Source of the DNA: Forficula auricularia
Lineage: Eukaryota > Arthropoda > Insecta > Dermaptera > Forficulidae
Reading direction: 5' to 3'
Length of the DNA: 64,000 bases
NCBI GenBank assembly: GCA_024734495.1
Contig: JALMQS010000225.1
Coordinates: 3,866,369 to 3,930,368 of the forward strand
Positions 9,624 to 21,089 of this stretch are shown here, piece after piece. Position 1 is the stretch's first letter; each line of letters opens with the position of its first letter. The position numbers and the translations under genes were made by a program. The notes under the pieces were generated by a model. That model was given only the letters and a program-made list of their open reading frames with translations, did not search any database and was not told where the DNA came from.

Positions 9624-11145
9624 TAGGACAAAGGGCGACAGAAGAAGTAGAGGAGGTAACAATTGAGGATATTCAAAAGGCTATGAAGAGTATGAAAAAT
9701 AATAAAGCCCCTGGTCCAGGAGGCATACCAATTGAACTGATTAAACACAGCCCACAAGAAACTATTGAAATGCTATTAGAGATATTTAATGAATGTATAA
9801 ATGGAACAGGTGAAATACCTTCGGAATGGACTCAAGCGTGGATCACGCCAATATACAAAAAGGGAGATACAAAAATATGTAACAACTATAGGGGTATAAG
9901 TGTAACGAGTACAATTGGTAGGCTGTATGGACGAATACTAAAGGAAAGAATAGAAAAGGAATGGAACGACATTGAAGAGCAGAGCGGCTTTAGAGCTGGA
10001 AGATCATGCACGGATAACATATTCTGTCTACGAAACCTCATTGAAAAACGACATGCAAGAAACCTAGAAACCCACCTCATTTTTGTTGATCTACAGAAAG
10101 CCTACGATAGTGTTCCAAGACAAAATATGATAAAAGTACTGGAGACAACAACAATCAATAGGCGCTATATCGACGCGCTTAAACATCTATATATAAAAAA
10201 TAGATCAGCAGTTAAAATAAAGAATGAGATATCAGATGAGTTTCAAACAAATAAAGGTCTACTGCAAGGATGTTGTCTGTCTCCTACTCTATTTCGAATA
10301 TATGTCTCATATGCCCTGCAAGAATGGACAAAAAAATGTGGATCAATGGGACTACAAATTGACGAGTCGTACCTCTACACATTATTATTTGCGGATGACC
10401 AAGTTGTTATTGCAGCAGATATAGATGACGTAAGCTACATGACCCGTAAACTGGAAGGGGAATATAATAGATGGGGACTGGAAATAAACTTTGAAAAAAC
10501 AGAATACCTGACGGTCGGGACAGAGGGGGAAAATCTGGATATCAATGGAAAAGTGATAAAAAACTGTAAGGAATTTAGATATTTGGGATCTGTCTTTAGC
10601 GAGGAGCCAAACTGTGAGAGGGATATTAAAAATAAAATCTGTCAAGGTCGAAGAGTTATTGGGCAACTGAATGGGGCCTGGTGGAGTAAAGGGATCAAAC
10701 AGGACACAAAAAAATATATATATCGGTCCATAGTGGAAGGCATAGCCCTATACAATTCAGAAACATGGGACATGAATAAGAAAAACGAAAAAAATTACAA
10801 GCGCTCGAAATGGATGCGATGGGAAGTAGTTGCAGAGTGTTGAGATTGGAGCATATCCCAAATACAACTATAAGGGACAAAATGAAAATGGAAAACGACA
10901 TAATAGATAGAAAGGAAGAGATTAATATGGTATGGACACCTCAAAAGAATGCCGGAAGATAGGTGGCCTCATAAAATATGGACCTGGATGCCCACGGAAA
11001 GACGGAGGAGAAGAGGAAGACCGAGACGAACGTGGAAGCAGGGAGTAGATGAGGCAATGACCAGTAGGCAACTACAAGAGCAAGACATTCTGGATAGAGA
11101 GAATTGGCGTGTTGGATGCGGAAAACGGCGCATTCTCTAGAACAA
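9624..11145 (+). pseudogene. LINE reverse transcriptase, 5'-truncated
   Basis: The open frame begins before 9683 and runs to 10843. It shows the RT fingers (NNKAPGPGGIP), YKKGD, NNYRGIS, QSGFRAGRSCTDN, FVDLQKAYDSV, GLLQGCCLSPTLF and the catalytic LLFADDQVV, with FADD in place of the usual YADD. The thumb includes KTEYL and FRYLGS. A frameshift near 10795 and another near 10925 break the C-terminal domain, which resumes at 10949-11140 with RRRRGRPRRTWK. The endonuclease and ORF1 are absent. The 3' end is AAACCGCTTTATTATTATT. Second copy at 39456-40480 shares both frame disruptions. Confidence 0.85.
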
Positions 11146-11149
11146 ACCG

Positions 11150-11727
11150 CTTTATTATTATTTACTAATTACTTTTTTAATTAATATTCATTTTCTAAAA
11201 GAATCCGTCTTCAGTAGCAGCGCTTAAAATCTGCCAAATCTTTAGCTGCGGTGGCGTTAATACGTAAGTACCATAATAACTCTTTTATGATGTGGAAATG
11301 CGTTGTTTTAAAACTGTTTATGTTTATATCCAAACATAACATTTATGTGATTTTTTAAAGTAGATTTCTCAGTAAATTCCTCGGTCAATCATATATTTTA
11401 TTACAAAAAAAGAATAAAGTTAATTTTTAGTTTTCTTTTAATTTTATCAATTCAACTAATAGTAGTATAATTTAAGAGAAAGTCTCAAGATCTTAATTTT
11501 CAATAAGACTGAGAAAATGTTTACATTAAAAAAAAATTATTTTCAAAAATTTGCTCGCTAATGTATGATTGAATCTTCACCAAAGATAGAGAGTTAAACT
11601 ATTATAAAAAATTAAGTTATAGTTATAATCTAGTATTTTTTATTTAATATTGGCGGCGAAAGGACCTCCTTAATAATTTTTCAAAGGGAATCTAATTTAT
11701 TATCAAAATAAATAAATATATATAGGG
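11150..11727. other. AT-rich stretch, nothing recognised
   Basis: No reading frame, terminal repeat or RNA gene can be supported here. Confidence 0.5.
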
Positions 11728-11800
11728 TGTTCTATTAAGAAATTTAAAGTTATATATTTTTGCGCTTAAATTGAGCACCCTGTATAGAAATGCATATGGT
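11728..11800. mobile_element. Very short MITE
   Basis: TAGGGTGTTC at the left and GAGCACCCTGTA at the right form short imperfect inverted ends of the mariner ACAGGGTG type, about 65 bp apart, next to TA dinucleotides. Confidence 0.4.
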
Positions 11801-11954
11801 ACTTAGATAGACAATAATATATCATATAAATTATATTTGAAAAGTTTTTCTTTCTGACTTAAAATAAAAGAGTTATAAGAGTTATAAAGAGAGGACAGAC
11901 CGATGAATCACCATGTATATATATTAACATCATATATAGTATGGGTGAGTTCGG

Positions 11955-13282
11955 TTTTTGTCCCAATACACAAGAAAGGACCCAAAAACATTTGTGATAA
12001 TTACAGGCTTATTGCTCTGATACCTCATGCAAGTAAAATAATGTTGTCTATCATCCATGAAAGGCTTAAGTACTACGTTGATTGGCAAATCCCACCTAAC
12101 CAGACGGGTTTCGTTAAAGGTAAAGGAACTCGCGAACAAATATTGAACATAAGACTCATAATTGAAAAAGCAAGGGAGTTCTATATACCAGTTTATTTTT
12201 GCTTTGTAGATTACTGCAAAGCATTTGACAGCCTTCAATGGCCAAAACTTTGGGAGATTTTAGGGAAAATGGGGGTCCCACAACATCTGATTTTATTAAT
12301 AAAGAGTCTATACGACAACAACTCTGGTGTGGTCCGGATCGAAAACAGTTTGTCAGATGAGTTTAGCATAGGCAGAGGGGTGCGTCAGGGGTGTATTTTG
12401 TCGCCTACTCTCTTCAACATATATGGAGAATATGTCATGCGGATGGTCTTGGAGGGATGGAATGGTGGCGTCTCTGTGGGGGGTGTGAAGTTGACTAACT
12501 TGAGATATGCAGATGATACAGCCCTGCTTGCAAACTCGGAAGAAGAATTAGTCCAGCTCCTTGGGAGACTTGAAAAAGTAAGCAGAGAGTATGGGCTGGA
12601 GATAAATCATACCAAAACTAAGATCATGATTATCGACCGAGCGAATAACAACATGTCCAACATTAGAAGAATCGATGGTTACGATGTGGTCGATCACTTC
12701 ATATATCTTGGGTCCATGATAACCAACAAGGGCGGATGTGACGATGAAATCAACAGGCGTGTTCAGATGGGGAGATCTGTGATGACGAAACTAAAAAAAA
12801 TTTGGCAGGATAACAGCCTAACTATCAATACTAAAAAACTAATAGTTAAATCACTGGTCTTTCCTGTCATGTTGTATGCGTCAGAAACATGGACAGTGAA
12901 GAAAGTCAACAGCAGAAAAATTGATGCCTTCGAGCTATGGTGCTGGAGGCGAATGCTACGTATTCCCTGGACAGCGTGGCGAACAAACGTCTCGATTCTT
13001 AAGCAAGTGCGGGCTGACCAGCGTCTGTCAAGTATTGTGCTCACAAGAGTCATGAGATACTTTGACCATCTTACTCGTGCCAGTGATGGGTTGGAGCGGA
13101 TCGTGATCCAGGGAATTGTTGAGGGTTCACGGAGAAGGGGCAGATCTCCGGCCAGATGGACCGATCAAATAAGGGAGGGGACCGGCGCGAGCTTCCAGGG
13201 TGCTTCGACGGTGGCCCGCAATCGTTCCAAATGGAGAGCAGTGATCCGCAAAATAAAATCTGTTGGCTTGTGGAGTCAGTAG
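11955..13282 (+). pseudogene. LINE reverse transcriptase, 5'-truncated but open
   Basis: An uninterrupted frame to the stop at 13282. From FVPIHKKG on it carries NYRLIALIPHASKI, QTGFVKGKGTREQI, FVDYCKAFDSL, GVRQGCILSPTLFNIY and the catalytic LRYADDTALLA, then GLEINHTKTK and FIYLGSMIT. It ends with a C-terminal domain containing ASETWTVKK, ELWCWRRMLRIPW and RRRGRSPARWTDQI. This is the RT and C-terminal part of a LINE Pol; endonuclease and earlier parts are missing. The first ~17 codons after the ATG at 11903 look like unrelated flank, so that start is not meaningful. It is distinct in sequence from the LINE just upstream. Confidence 0.88.
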
Positions 13283-13535
13283 AGTCACGTAACTTCTGCA
13301 AAGAAGAATGCGACTTCGAAGAAGAGATATAGTATAATTATATACAAGAATTGCTCATTTAATAGTACAACGTAACTTTCAAGTTTTACCCTATCTATTT
13401 GCGTATTTCAATATTCTTACACATAGATATTGTGCCTACACCAACAGGAGTCCCGTACTGACATTGAACGGAACCCTAAAATAATCTCAATATCTAGAAA
13501 CACAAAAAGAATAAATAATAAAGTAAATATTTTAC

Positions 13536-13737
13536 CTATTTGATCTCCTGTTTTATCTATTGTTGTATAAAATTCAAGCGGTTCATCATCTCTGTTTTCA
13601 AACTCCACCTCATTAAAATTATCAAACGTAGTATGTGATGGATCTATATCAATCGGTGATTGTCCATTCCCCATATAATATGAATACGATTTCATGAAAC
13701 ATGTCGATAAAATTAACAAAACAATTTCCCACCACAT
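13536..13737 (-). CDS. Alpha-carbonic anhydrase-like protein, first coding exon
   Basis: The exon encodes 67 residues from an ATG at 13737. A hydrophobic segment (WWEIVLLILSTCF) reads as a signal peptide, suggesting secretion or membrane anchoring. It is followed by GNGQSPIDID, the alpha-carbonic anhydrase N-terminal hallmark, and FENRDDEPLEF. The family interconverts CO2 and bicarbonate at a zinc held by three histidines, which would lie in later exons not found here. The exon ends at a donor (AATAG/GTAAAA, 13535-13534) and starts just after an acceptor TAG (13740-13742). The usual W-x-Y segment before QSPI is shortened. It could be an inactive CA-related protein or a pseudogene fragment, but open frame, signal peptide and splice sites favour a host gene. 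Confidence 0.65.
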
Positions 13738-13739
13738 TT

Positions 13740-13860
13740 CTAGTAAGTTCTTTTCAATATATCGAGAATAAATGAATTTATTCCAACTATACTTACCTAT
13801 ATATAGAGTATAAGTTACAGGAGGGGACTGGAAAGGGGGCATGCGCATTACTCGCTATTA
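13740..13860 (-). promoter_or_regulatory. Putative 5' intron and leader of the CA-like gene
   Basis: On the minus strand CTATATATAG/GTAAGTATAG (13790-13800) could be a splice donor, giving a ~55-bp intron ending at the TAG before the first coding exon. The same CTATATATAG could instead be a TATA-like element. The sequence alone does not settle which. Confidence 0.3.
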
Positions 13861-13972
13861 AGGTCTAATTACACTGATAAGAGCTTATCAACAAGAAAAT
13901 ATATATTTTTTTCATATATTATTTATTTTTTCGTTTTATTCGGTATATATTTAGGTGTGTATTTATATCTAT

Positions 13973-14334
13973 CTTAGGGACCGCCCATAAATTACGTTTC
14001 ACGAATTTGAAGATTTTTAGACCCCCTCCCCCTGCGTCACATTTTCATTCAGCCCCCTTATTTTGTGACGTCACACTATCAGTTTTATACCCTATAAGTG
14101 TAAAAAAAATATTTTTGAAATAAAACTCAACTTAAGAGATTTAATATATTTTAAGTTTAATTTATTTTTATTCATATCATGAAATCTAAAAAAAAAATTT
14201 GAAAATTTTATAATTTGACTTTTGTGACGTACCTATCACAATTTTTAAGATCCCCCCTTGTAAAATTTTGTCACAAATCTTTAATGCCCCCAATTTCGTT
14301 TAATGTGTGACGTGATTTATAGACACCTGTTTTA
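13973..14334. mobile_element. MITE with ACCGCCCATAAATTACG-type ends
   Basis: TTAGGGACCGCCCATAAATT at the left is loosely inverted at about 14308-14334 (GTGACGTGATTTATAGACAC). Between them are CCCCCT-rich and TTTGTGACGT-like subterminal repeats in both orientations. Non-coding. Confidence 0.5.
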
Positions 14335-14464
14335 TCTTAAAAGGAATATGCTTTTTTATTTGATGTTTTTCGAAAATTTCGAAAAACATCTAAAAAATAT
14401 TAATTTAATTAATTAATTCATTCATTCATTTAAAGATTTTTGAGAAGAAATTTTTATCAATTAA
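14335..14464. repeat. Short palindrome in a dispersed repeat
   Basis: GATGTTTTTCGAAAA and its reverse complement meet at about 14362-14391. The surrounding ~50 bp recurs in opposite orientation at about 33590-33640. Confidence 0.6.
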
Positions 14465-15205
14465 AATTTTTTTTTTTTTTTATAAATTTTATTAAACCAA
14501 TTATTTTACATGAATTAATGTATACATTGTATTTTAGCTTCGACTCCGGAGATTATTTCTCCACCATCGAGTGTCCTTGATCATTTTTAGTCCTTGTTTT
14601 TAGTAAGAGGAAAAAACTAATTAAAGAAAAAACCTCTTTTCCGATAATTATTCCAATACCATATTGCGGAAATTAATCCATCCAATTAATTTCATCAATT
14701 TAAATTTTTTTTTTTTTTTTATAAATTTTATTAAACCAATTATTTTACATTAATTAATGTATACATTGTATTTTTGCTTCGATTCCGGAGATTACTTCTC
14801 CACCATCGAGTGTCCTTATTCATCTTTAGTCCTTGTTTTTAATAAGAGGAAAAATCTAATTAGATAAAAAAACCTCTTTTCCGATAATTATTTCAATTCC
14901 ATTATTCCCCAATCAAGTCGATTGGTTCATCCACCCTCATTCCGCCTCTCATCAATTTAAAATTTTTTTTTTTTTTATTTTTTTTATAAATTTTATTAAA
15001 CCAATTATTTTACATTAATTAATGTATACCTTGTATTTTAGCTTCGATTCCGGAGATAACTTCTCCACCATCGAGTGTCCTTATTTATCTTTAGTCCTTG
15101 TTTTTAATAAGAGGAAAAATCTAATTAGATAAAAAAACCTCTTTTCCGATAATTATTTTAATTCCATTATTCCCCAATCAAATCGATTGGATTCCCTCCC
15201 ATCCT
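14465..15205 (+). repeat. Three tandem ~235-265-bp units
   Basis: Units start with a T-run at about 14467, 14702 and 14960. All share TTTTATTAAACCAATTATTT, CTCCACCATCGAGTGTCC, a GAGGAAAAA segment, AACCTCTTTTCCGATAATTA and, except the first, an ending with AATCAA(G/A)TCGATTGG. Also present singly near 4.07 kb. No coding content. Confidence 0.8.
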
Positions 15206-16130
15206 CCGATTCCCCAATTTAAAATATTTATTTTTAATTGAAATATAATCATTTTTATTTATTTTAATTAACGAGATTTAAATATCCAAAAAAAAAATTA
15301 AAATTAATCTCTAATTAAAAATTAGGGTTTATAAAAATAATCAATAAACGAATGACTTTATCATAATAGTTTTTGTTTTACTAATTTATTTATTTATTCA
15401 TAATTAATTATATATTAAAAAAAAAATTATGACTTGCTCGCCCTTTTTCTTAAAAAATCCTAGTCTCCTGCTTGGTATTCATTTAATACTTTGTAAATTC
15501 CGAACACCAAGGCCTTAAATCAAAATATGTCCGGAAAGAGGCAGAGCACATGATGACAACGCCTGAATTTAGGCACCCAATTTTGAAGATTCACATCTAG
15601 ATTGCATTTTAAGGCATATTTAAGAAAAATCAGAGATGTTTATTATAAAAAAATTTTACACGAAGTTTTTGTGCATTGAGATTCAGAGCTGATTAGATTT
15701 TGGTTGAAATCGAAAGAATAATTAAGCCAGGGGGGGATTAAAAAAAATTAAAATTAAAAAATTTTCAAACTAAAAAAAAAAACCAAGAAAATATGAAATT
15801 TACTTTAAAATGAACCTATAATAAAAACAGAGCTATCAATTTTTTGGTGGTCAAAATTGTGGGGGGTGCTAAAAAATAGAACTTTCAATATAGGTCGTAG
15901 ACCTTATGATCGATTCAAACAAATATGAATTTAGGCCGATATTTCTAATAGAATAGTCTCATAATTAACAGGAGATATTATTAATTGCTAATGGGGCCAA
16001 AATTAAGAAAAAGAGGGTGTAGGGTTCTTCCGTAAATGATTATAAATAATTTTATTAAATATTCAATAGAAAAGTGGCCAGGTGTATGGTAAAGCCAGCC
16101 ATGTGGATGGCCACGTCAGCTTATCTTTAA
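15206..16130. repeat. Old dispersed repeat, related in reverse to 33.1-33.6 kb
   Basis: CTAGTCTCCTGCTTGGTA, GTCCGGAAAGAGGCAG and CAACGCCTGAATTTAGGC reappear in reverse complement with changes at about 33170-33300. The later part shares GAGCTGATTAGATTTTGGTT and the GTGGATGGCCACGTCAG ending with other copies. Non-coding. Confidence 0.6.
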
Positions 16131-16620
16131 TTGTTATCATTGTTTTTATTTTACTGTTGAGTGCATTTTTGAAAAAATATATTTTCTTAGATTATCTTAA
16201 AAAAAAAATATTTATTTTTATTAATTTATTATAGGTATTAACTTTAAGTGAATTGTTATCGTGAACGTAAATACCTGCCTTTGGAAACACACACACCACT
16301 TATACACAAATTTTGATAATAATGGCTGAACATTTATTAAAATCACAAATAATTATTTATAATTATTTATTAAACACGAATAAATAATAGAATAAAACTA
16401 CGACCTTTTGATTGAGTTATTCAGCGATACCCCGTGGTCCGAAAGAATTAATTATTTGGAGGGAAAATGTTAAAAATTTTGACAAAAAAAGTAATTCTAA
16501 TTATTCCCAGGAGATATTTTAAATACTGTTCAAAATTGGCACTAATTTCCTTTCATTGCCAACTTCCGAATATCCATTCACCCTCATCTCATGGCAGTTT
16601 GAACCTTAGACCATATAAGA
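16131..16620. other. Low-complexity AT-rich stretch
   Basis: No gene or repeat boundary recognised. Confidence 0.45.
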
Positions 16621-16622
16621 TA

Positions 16623-18464
16623 CTAGCTGTACCCGGCGTGCCTCCGGCACGCCTGTCCCAACTAGGCCCTCCGGGCAGGTTGCCCTGGCGGGCGGCGTCT
16701 CGGAATGAAAGTATGAGGTGTCCAAAATTGATTACCTTTTATGTAAATTGTTTTTTTTTTTTTTATATATATATATATATAGCTGACCCGGCCACGCGTT
16801 GCTGTGGCTAAAGTTTTTGTTATATTACATTATAGTAAACAATCTAAGAGGAACGATAAGAGAACATCAGTCACGGAGTCCACTATGCTTTTTCACACAG
16901 ATAGTATTTGTAAAAAAATATGGTGATCTCCTTATTTGACTTTCTACTACTATAACCCTTTAGTACAATGAAATTATTTACGAACAAAGACGAAAATGTT
17001 GATGTTGGTATACAAATTCACTGGATTGAGATTTGAAGGGGAAGTACGTTGAACACAATTAATTAAAATGTTCTTACACTTGATATTAAGCAGAAATCAA
17101 TACAAAATAAAAATTTATCAGATTTATTATTTCCATTTAATTTTATAACAAATAAGTATATTACAGTATAATACAGTAAATAACATGTGACGCTTAAACT
17201 CATGAATGAGGTAGGCAAGGCAGACAGTCTTAAACTTTTAAACATTAATATCTATTTTTTTGAATTATAAATACTTTCAATTTCAATTTAATTTAACACC
17301 AATCGGTGCACAATGTTTTTGGTTAACCTGTCTTTAGCTAACACAAATAGATTCGACGGTTTCCCAACACGTGAACACGCAACATATAGTTGCCCATGAG
17401 AAAAACATGTATTTTCCAAATCTAAACCACAAATGGACATTGTTTGACCTTGAGATTTATTTATAGACATGGCGAAAGCTAAACGAATTGGAAACTGTAG
17501 CCTTTTGAAGGGTATGGTAGAATCTGATGGTATCATCGGAATACGTGGCAGCAGGACCATTTTTCCTTTAAACTTCCCAGCCAAAATGGTTGCTTCAAGA
17601 ATGTTTCCGGTGATCTTTTTGATGACCAAACGCGTACCGTTACATAATTGAGGTGGATTCAAATTACGGAGGAGAATAATAGGGGAACCAATCTTTAATC
17701 GAAGATTATGTGGTGGCATTCCAGGGATATCTAATGAATTTAAAAATTCAATCGGAAAATTTACACTTTCATTTTCATCAACAACAGTATCGATTGATTT
17801 AAAAGACATCAGATCGCCTGGTAACAACTGTTGTATCTGGAAGTTAATTTCGTCAACATCAACGTTTTTGGCTGCCAAAATCGCCCGTTGACTGAGCCAT
17901 TCATGATTCAAATAATTATTAAATTATAAAGTTTTGATCAATGAAGCACAAATAAGTAAAAAACAGGATTAATTTCACTGTATTATCTTCATTATAATAT
18001 GAATGCAATTTACACTTCAGTCTAAGTAACACGTGGCCGGCTATGCTAACACCAAAAATTTAAAAAGTGGAAATAATTGAATTATACGGTATTTCGTTCA
18101 CTACAAAATAAATTTAATTAATTTTATAGCGTCAACAACACGTGGTAATTATGCTGTTAAAATGTAGCTTATATGACACGTTCGTAGATTTACCATAGCA
18201 GCGCCATCTATTGATTACTTACTCAACCCAGTCGAAAGGTATCGACATCTGTTAGAATCATTTGGAGTCAAATGACTGTCAAATAATAACAGACAAATAA
18301 TTAGCAATAAATTAAAATTGCGACTATAATTTGAGATTTAAACTATCCTATTTCTCAAGTTGGATCGAACTGCACATGGTGTGCGAATTTTATTATAATC
18401 GGTTCAGTGGTTTAGGAGTCCATTGAGGACAAACATTGTGACACGAGATTTATATATATTAAGA
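16623..18464 (-). mobile_element. Helitron remnant
   Basis: On the minus strand it begins TCTTAATATATATAAATCTC (18464) after an A. It ends with the hairpin GGCGTGC/GCACGCC, GGGTACAG and CTAG (16623) before a T, the standard Helitron 5'-TC, 3' hairpin plus CTRR, A/T insertion signature. A second Helitron-like 3' hairpin (GCCAC...GTGGC then CGGGTCAGCTA) lies at about 16780-16808 next to a TA run. The real element may therefore end there, with 16623-16780 a separate terminal fragment. It contains a truncated helicase. Confidence 0.75.
17288..17911 (-). pseudogene. Helitron PIF1-type helicase, C-terminal part
   Basis: About 207 residues. It starts inside the conserved HEWLSQRAILAAKN segment and continues with LPGDLMSFKS, the GMPPHNLRLKIGSPIILLRN and LCNGTRL strands, then helicase motif V (FAMSINKSQGQT) and motif VI (QLYVACSRV). 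In Helitrons this SF1B helicase domain follows the Rep (HUH) nuclease and unwinds DNA during rolling-circle transposition. Rep, motifs I-IV and any real start are missing, so the ATG at 17911 is internal. The retained part is an open frame with no stops. Confidence 0.88.
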
Positions 18465-19191
18465 TAGACACGCCCTCTGCCACTCTGCACACAGAGTGAA
18501 GTGAGGCCAACATCAACTCGGGTACGTGACGTCATCAGCAGGCAAGAACAACGAGAATAGCATGGGCGCTATAGGAATTATTATACATTGAGATAAATTT
18601 ATCGTAGTTTAGATTATTTATTTTGGATTCCAATAATCGCAAATTAATATTAAATTAATATACCAAAATATTTATTTATTTTTTTTAACAAAATGTTTTA
18701 TTTAAATTAGATATTTTACAATAATTCGGGCATCGAGCAACACTCCTTCCCATGTCCATATACAGGGGCGTGCTGGCTGGCACGGGGCGGCCCTGGATAT
18801 GCGACACAATTTCAGCCCACTTATTTTTTTTTTAATTTGTTAATAATGCTTATTTATTCATTTCATGAAATACCACAGAAACAGTATTGGTGTTTGTAAA
18901 CTAGTCGTTAAAAGAAAATCTGTGTTTTGAAAATATCAGACGAAAGATTATTTCAATTAGATGCTATGTATAGGCGGTCGATTCTATAATCAAAATTTAA
19001 TAATCAACATTGAGCAAACGTGTTATTTAATAACGACATAAATCTATGTAAGATCTAACACAGTAGGTAAATGTTACTTACATTCAGTGGCGTATTTACA
19101 ATTTTCTTCTGGGAGGGGTCTATTATTGAAAAAAATACAAAAATTTAATATATCTTATATTTTTTTTTAATATATATTATACAGGTTTTTT

Positions 19192-19375
19192 CATTAAGAG
19201 CGGTCGAACTTTAAAATAAAATAAAAAAAAAAACCTCTTTAAGTGATATTGCCACAATTTTTATTTTATTTTAAAGAATATTCGATGACATTATGTTTGG
19301 AATATAATTTCAGCCAAATGGCCGCCGCGACTCCGTGTTAGGTGGTGTATCCTGGTGGACCAATTTCGGATATCG
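19192..19375 (-). mobile_element. Mariner-type terminal fragment
   Basis: ACAGGTTTTTTCATTAAGAG followed by an A-rich stretch and ATTTCAGCCAAATGGCCGCC resembles the 3' part of the mariner relic near 21.1-21.2 kb (ATTTCATTCAAATGGCTGCC). No coding sequence remains. Confidence 0.4.
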
Positions 19376-19380
19376 TTTTT

Positions 19381-19690
19381 TTTTTTTTTATAATGATACT
19401 GATACAAGAAGAAGTTGCACCAAGAAGGTACAACCTCTGTAGTCCGTGGTGGACCCTTGTAACGTGAAGATAAGGGGAGATTTAGGGATTGGGTTACAGT
19501 CGAAGGTATCTGTGGATGCTGGTCTTGAAAGATTGAAGGTTATAAGTTGCTGGAAAGACGGTCGGGGGAAGAGAGTTCCAGTCTCTAGATGTCATAGGGA
19601 TAAGTGAATTGGCGAATGCGTTTGTTCTTAGCATAAACATATAATAAGAGTAAATAAAAAAGTGGAAAAATATAATAATAAAATACAATA
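19381..19690 (-). pseudogene. CR1-like LINE, extreme C-terminus and 3' UTR
   Basis: The frame 19494-19640 encodes ANSLIPMTSRDWNSLPPTVF and ends FKTSIHRYLRL then stop, the typical C-terminus of CR1/Jockey-type Pol proteins. The 3' UTR runs to an A-tail (T-run at 19376-19390) preceded by a TATCAGTATCATTAT motif. The same 3' UTR occurs, in reverse, inside the LINE at 59.53 kb, so both belong to one family. Confidence 0.7.
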
Positions 19691-19789
19691 TTACCTACCA
19701 TATATTTATATATTTCAAATAACAAATAAAAAATTCTTAGAGCTTTGGGGGGGGGGGTCCAGACCCCCCGAAAATACGCCTCTCTTTAC

Positions 19790-20545
19790 ATTACGTTTAC
19801 ACAGGACGTCTCGTGATAGATGCTTTCGTAATAATTCACTTTGTTTGGCCACTTTGTCAATAATCTCATCACTGTCCAATACACTCAAAAAATTATTTTC
19901 AACAGACATCAAAATAAAAGCTTCCAAATGTTCATCAGATAAAGAATTTCTTAACCTATTTTTTATAAACTTTAGGACTGAAAATGATCTCTCACATGAC
20001 ACTTGTGTTACGGGGAGGGTTAAAAGATATTTATACGCCACAGTTAAATGTTTGTATGCTTTGCTATACAAATTGTATTGCATGAGAAATTTAAAGCAGC
20101 AAATGACGCATTCTCTGCAGTTCTTGCACTTTATTTCCTGATTCGGATTTTTTAATTTCAGATCTTTCGTCACTTGAGTCTGAGTCTGAGTCACTATCGG
20201 TAAAGTCTTCTTCTTTAAAATACACAGCTTCTTCTTCGGCAGATTTCTTCAAGTTTTCCCAGCTATGCGCAAAATGTATTAACTCTTTTTGCAGAAGATC
20301 TATTGTAATATTTGGATCAATCTTCACTAATTTGTTAGAAAGAACATGAAATGCAACATCTGGCAGCTTCCCATTTTTTATTGCAGGAAAAGCAGCTGGA
20401 GATAAAAATGACAGATCGATGTATAAGTCCTTGTTTTTATCAAATCGGGTGTTCATGCTTTCCACAATGGTGTCCATAATTGCAGTGTATACTGTGGCGG
20501 GCAGCGGCCCACCGGGCATTTGCCCGGTGTCCCGGCGGGCCAGCA
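19790..20545 (-). pseudogene. hAT transposase, C-terminal half with frameshift
   Basis: The first part (20545 to about 20120) carries the segment around DTIVESMNTRFDKNKDLYID and a serine/aspartate-rich linker. After a frameshift near 20110-20190 the frame continues with KAYKHLTVAYKYLLTLPVTQ, SCERSFSVLKFIKNRLRNSL and SDEHLEAFILMSVEN, the hAT C-terminal dimerisation domain. The sequence resembles the ZMYM1/TTF-type hAT group. The N-terminal zinc finger and catalytic DDE residues before this region are deleted. Confidence 0.85.
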
Positions 20546-20599
20546 CGCCCCTGTCCATATATACAACAATATATTTTATTATTTTAATCAATTGTAGGT

Positions 20600-20965
20600 T
20601 ACCAAAATATTTATTAATTTCGAAGCAATGGTTACCAATAAAAACCGAAACGTCAAAAATCCAATATAGAATGATTATTCCTCAAGTACTAGATGAGAAT
20701 CAATCGCTATTTTTGGTCGATCGTTATTTTTGATTTTAAGTCGATTTTTCCATGCCTTCAGCAATGGTTACCAATAATAATCGAAACGTCAAAAAACCTA
20801 ATGTAGAATTGTTATTCCTCAAGTATTAGATGAGAATCGATGGCTATTTTTGATTTTAAGTCGATTCCTCCATGTCTTCAGCAATGGTTACAATAATAAC
20901 CGAAATGTCAAAAAATCCAATGTAGAATGGTTATTCCTCGACTATTAAATGAGAATTATTTTTGA
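20600..20965 (+). repeat. Three diverged monomers of the 119-bp satellite
   Basis: AGCAATGGTTACCAATAA, CGAAACGTCAAAAA, ATTCCTCAAGTA and GATGAGAATCGAT recur three times at about 120-130 bp spacing with many differences. It is the same family as the homogeneous array at 59.8-63.5 kb, and starts 39 bp after the hAT right end. Confidence 0.9.
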
Positions 20966-21089
20966 ATTAATGTCAATATGAACTACAATTTGCAAGTGAT
21001 ATCTGATTAATAATAAAGGAACAAACATATTAATATATCAAATGAATTTGGATAAAGTTTAGCAACGATCCGTTGCAGTTTATTTTTTT

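Larger units (their letters stand above)
19085..19783. mobile_element. Nested hAT-like element inside the hAT transposase
   Basis: The left end CAGTGGCGTATTT and right end AAATACGCCTCT, next to a G/C-rich stretch, form imperfect inverted ends. The flanks CTTACATT and CTTTACATT look like an 8-bp duplication with one extra base. Its insertion cuts off the final codons of the outer transposase. It carries a LINE tail and a mariner-like terminal fragment. Confidence 0.6.
18763..20553 (-). mobile_element. hAT element with exact 8-bp target duplication
   Basis: Ends are CAGGGGCGTGCTGGC and GCCAGCACGCCCCTG, flanked by TCCATATA on both sides (18755-18762 and 20554-20561). The 1791-bp element contains the C-terminal part of its transposase on the minus strand and a nested second element at about 19085-19783. 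The 5' coding half has been lost, the gene fragment starting almost at the terminal repeat. Confidence 0.92.

Noticed and set aside
11903..11954. The ATG at 11903 as the start of a LINE protein
   Set aside because: The first ~17 codons are AT-rich flank. RT homology begins at FVPIHKKG, so the true start has been lost by 5' truncation.
19662..20141. 159-codon plus-strand frame over the hAT gene
   Set aside because: It is the complement of the recognisable hAT dimerisation domain on the minus strand.
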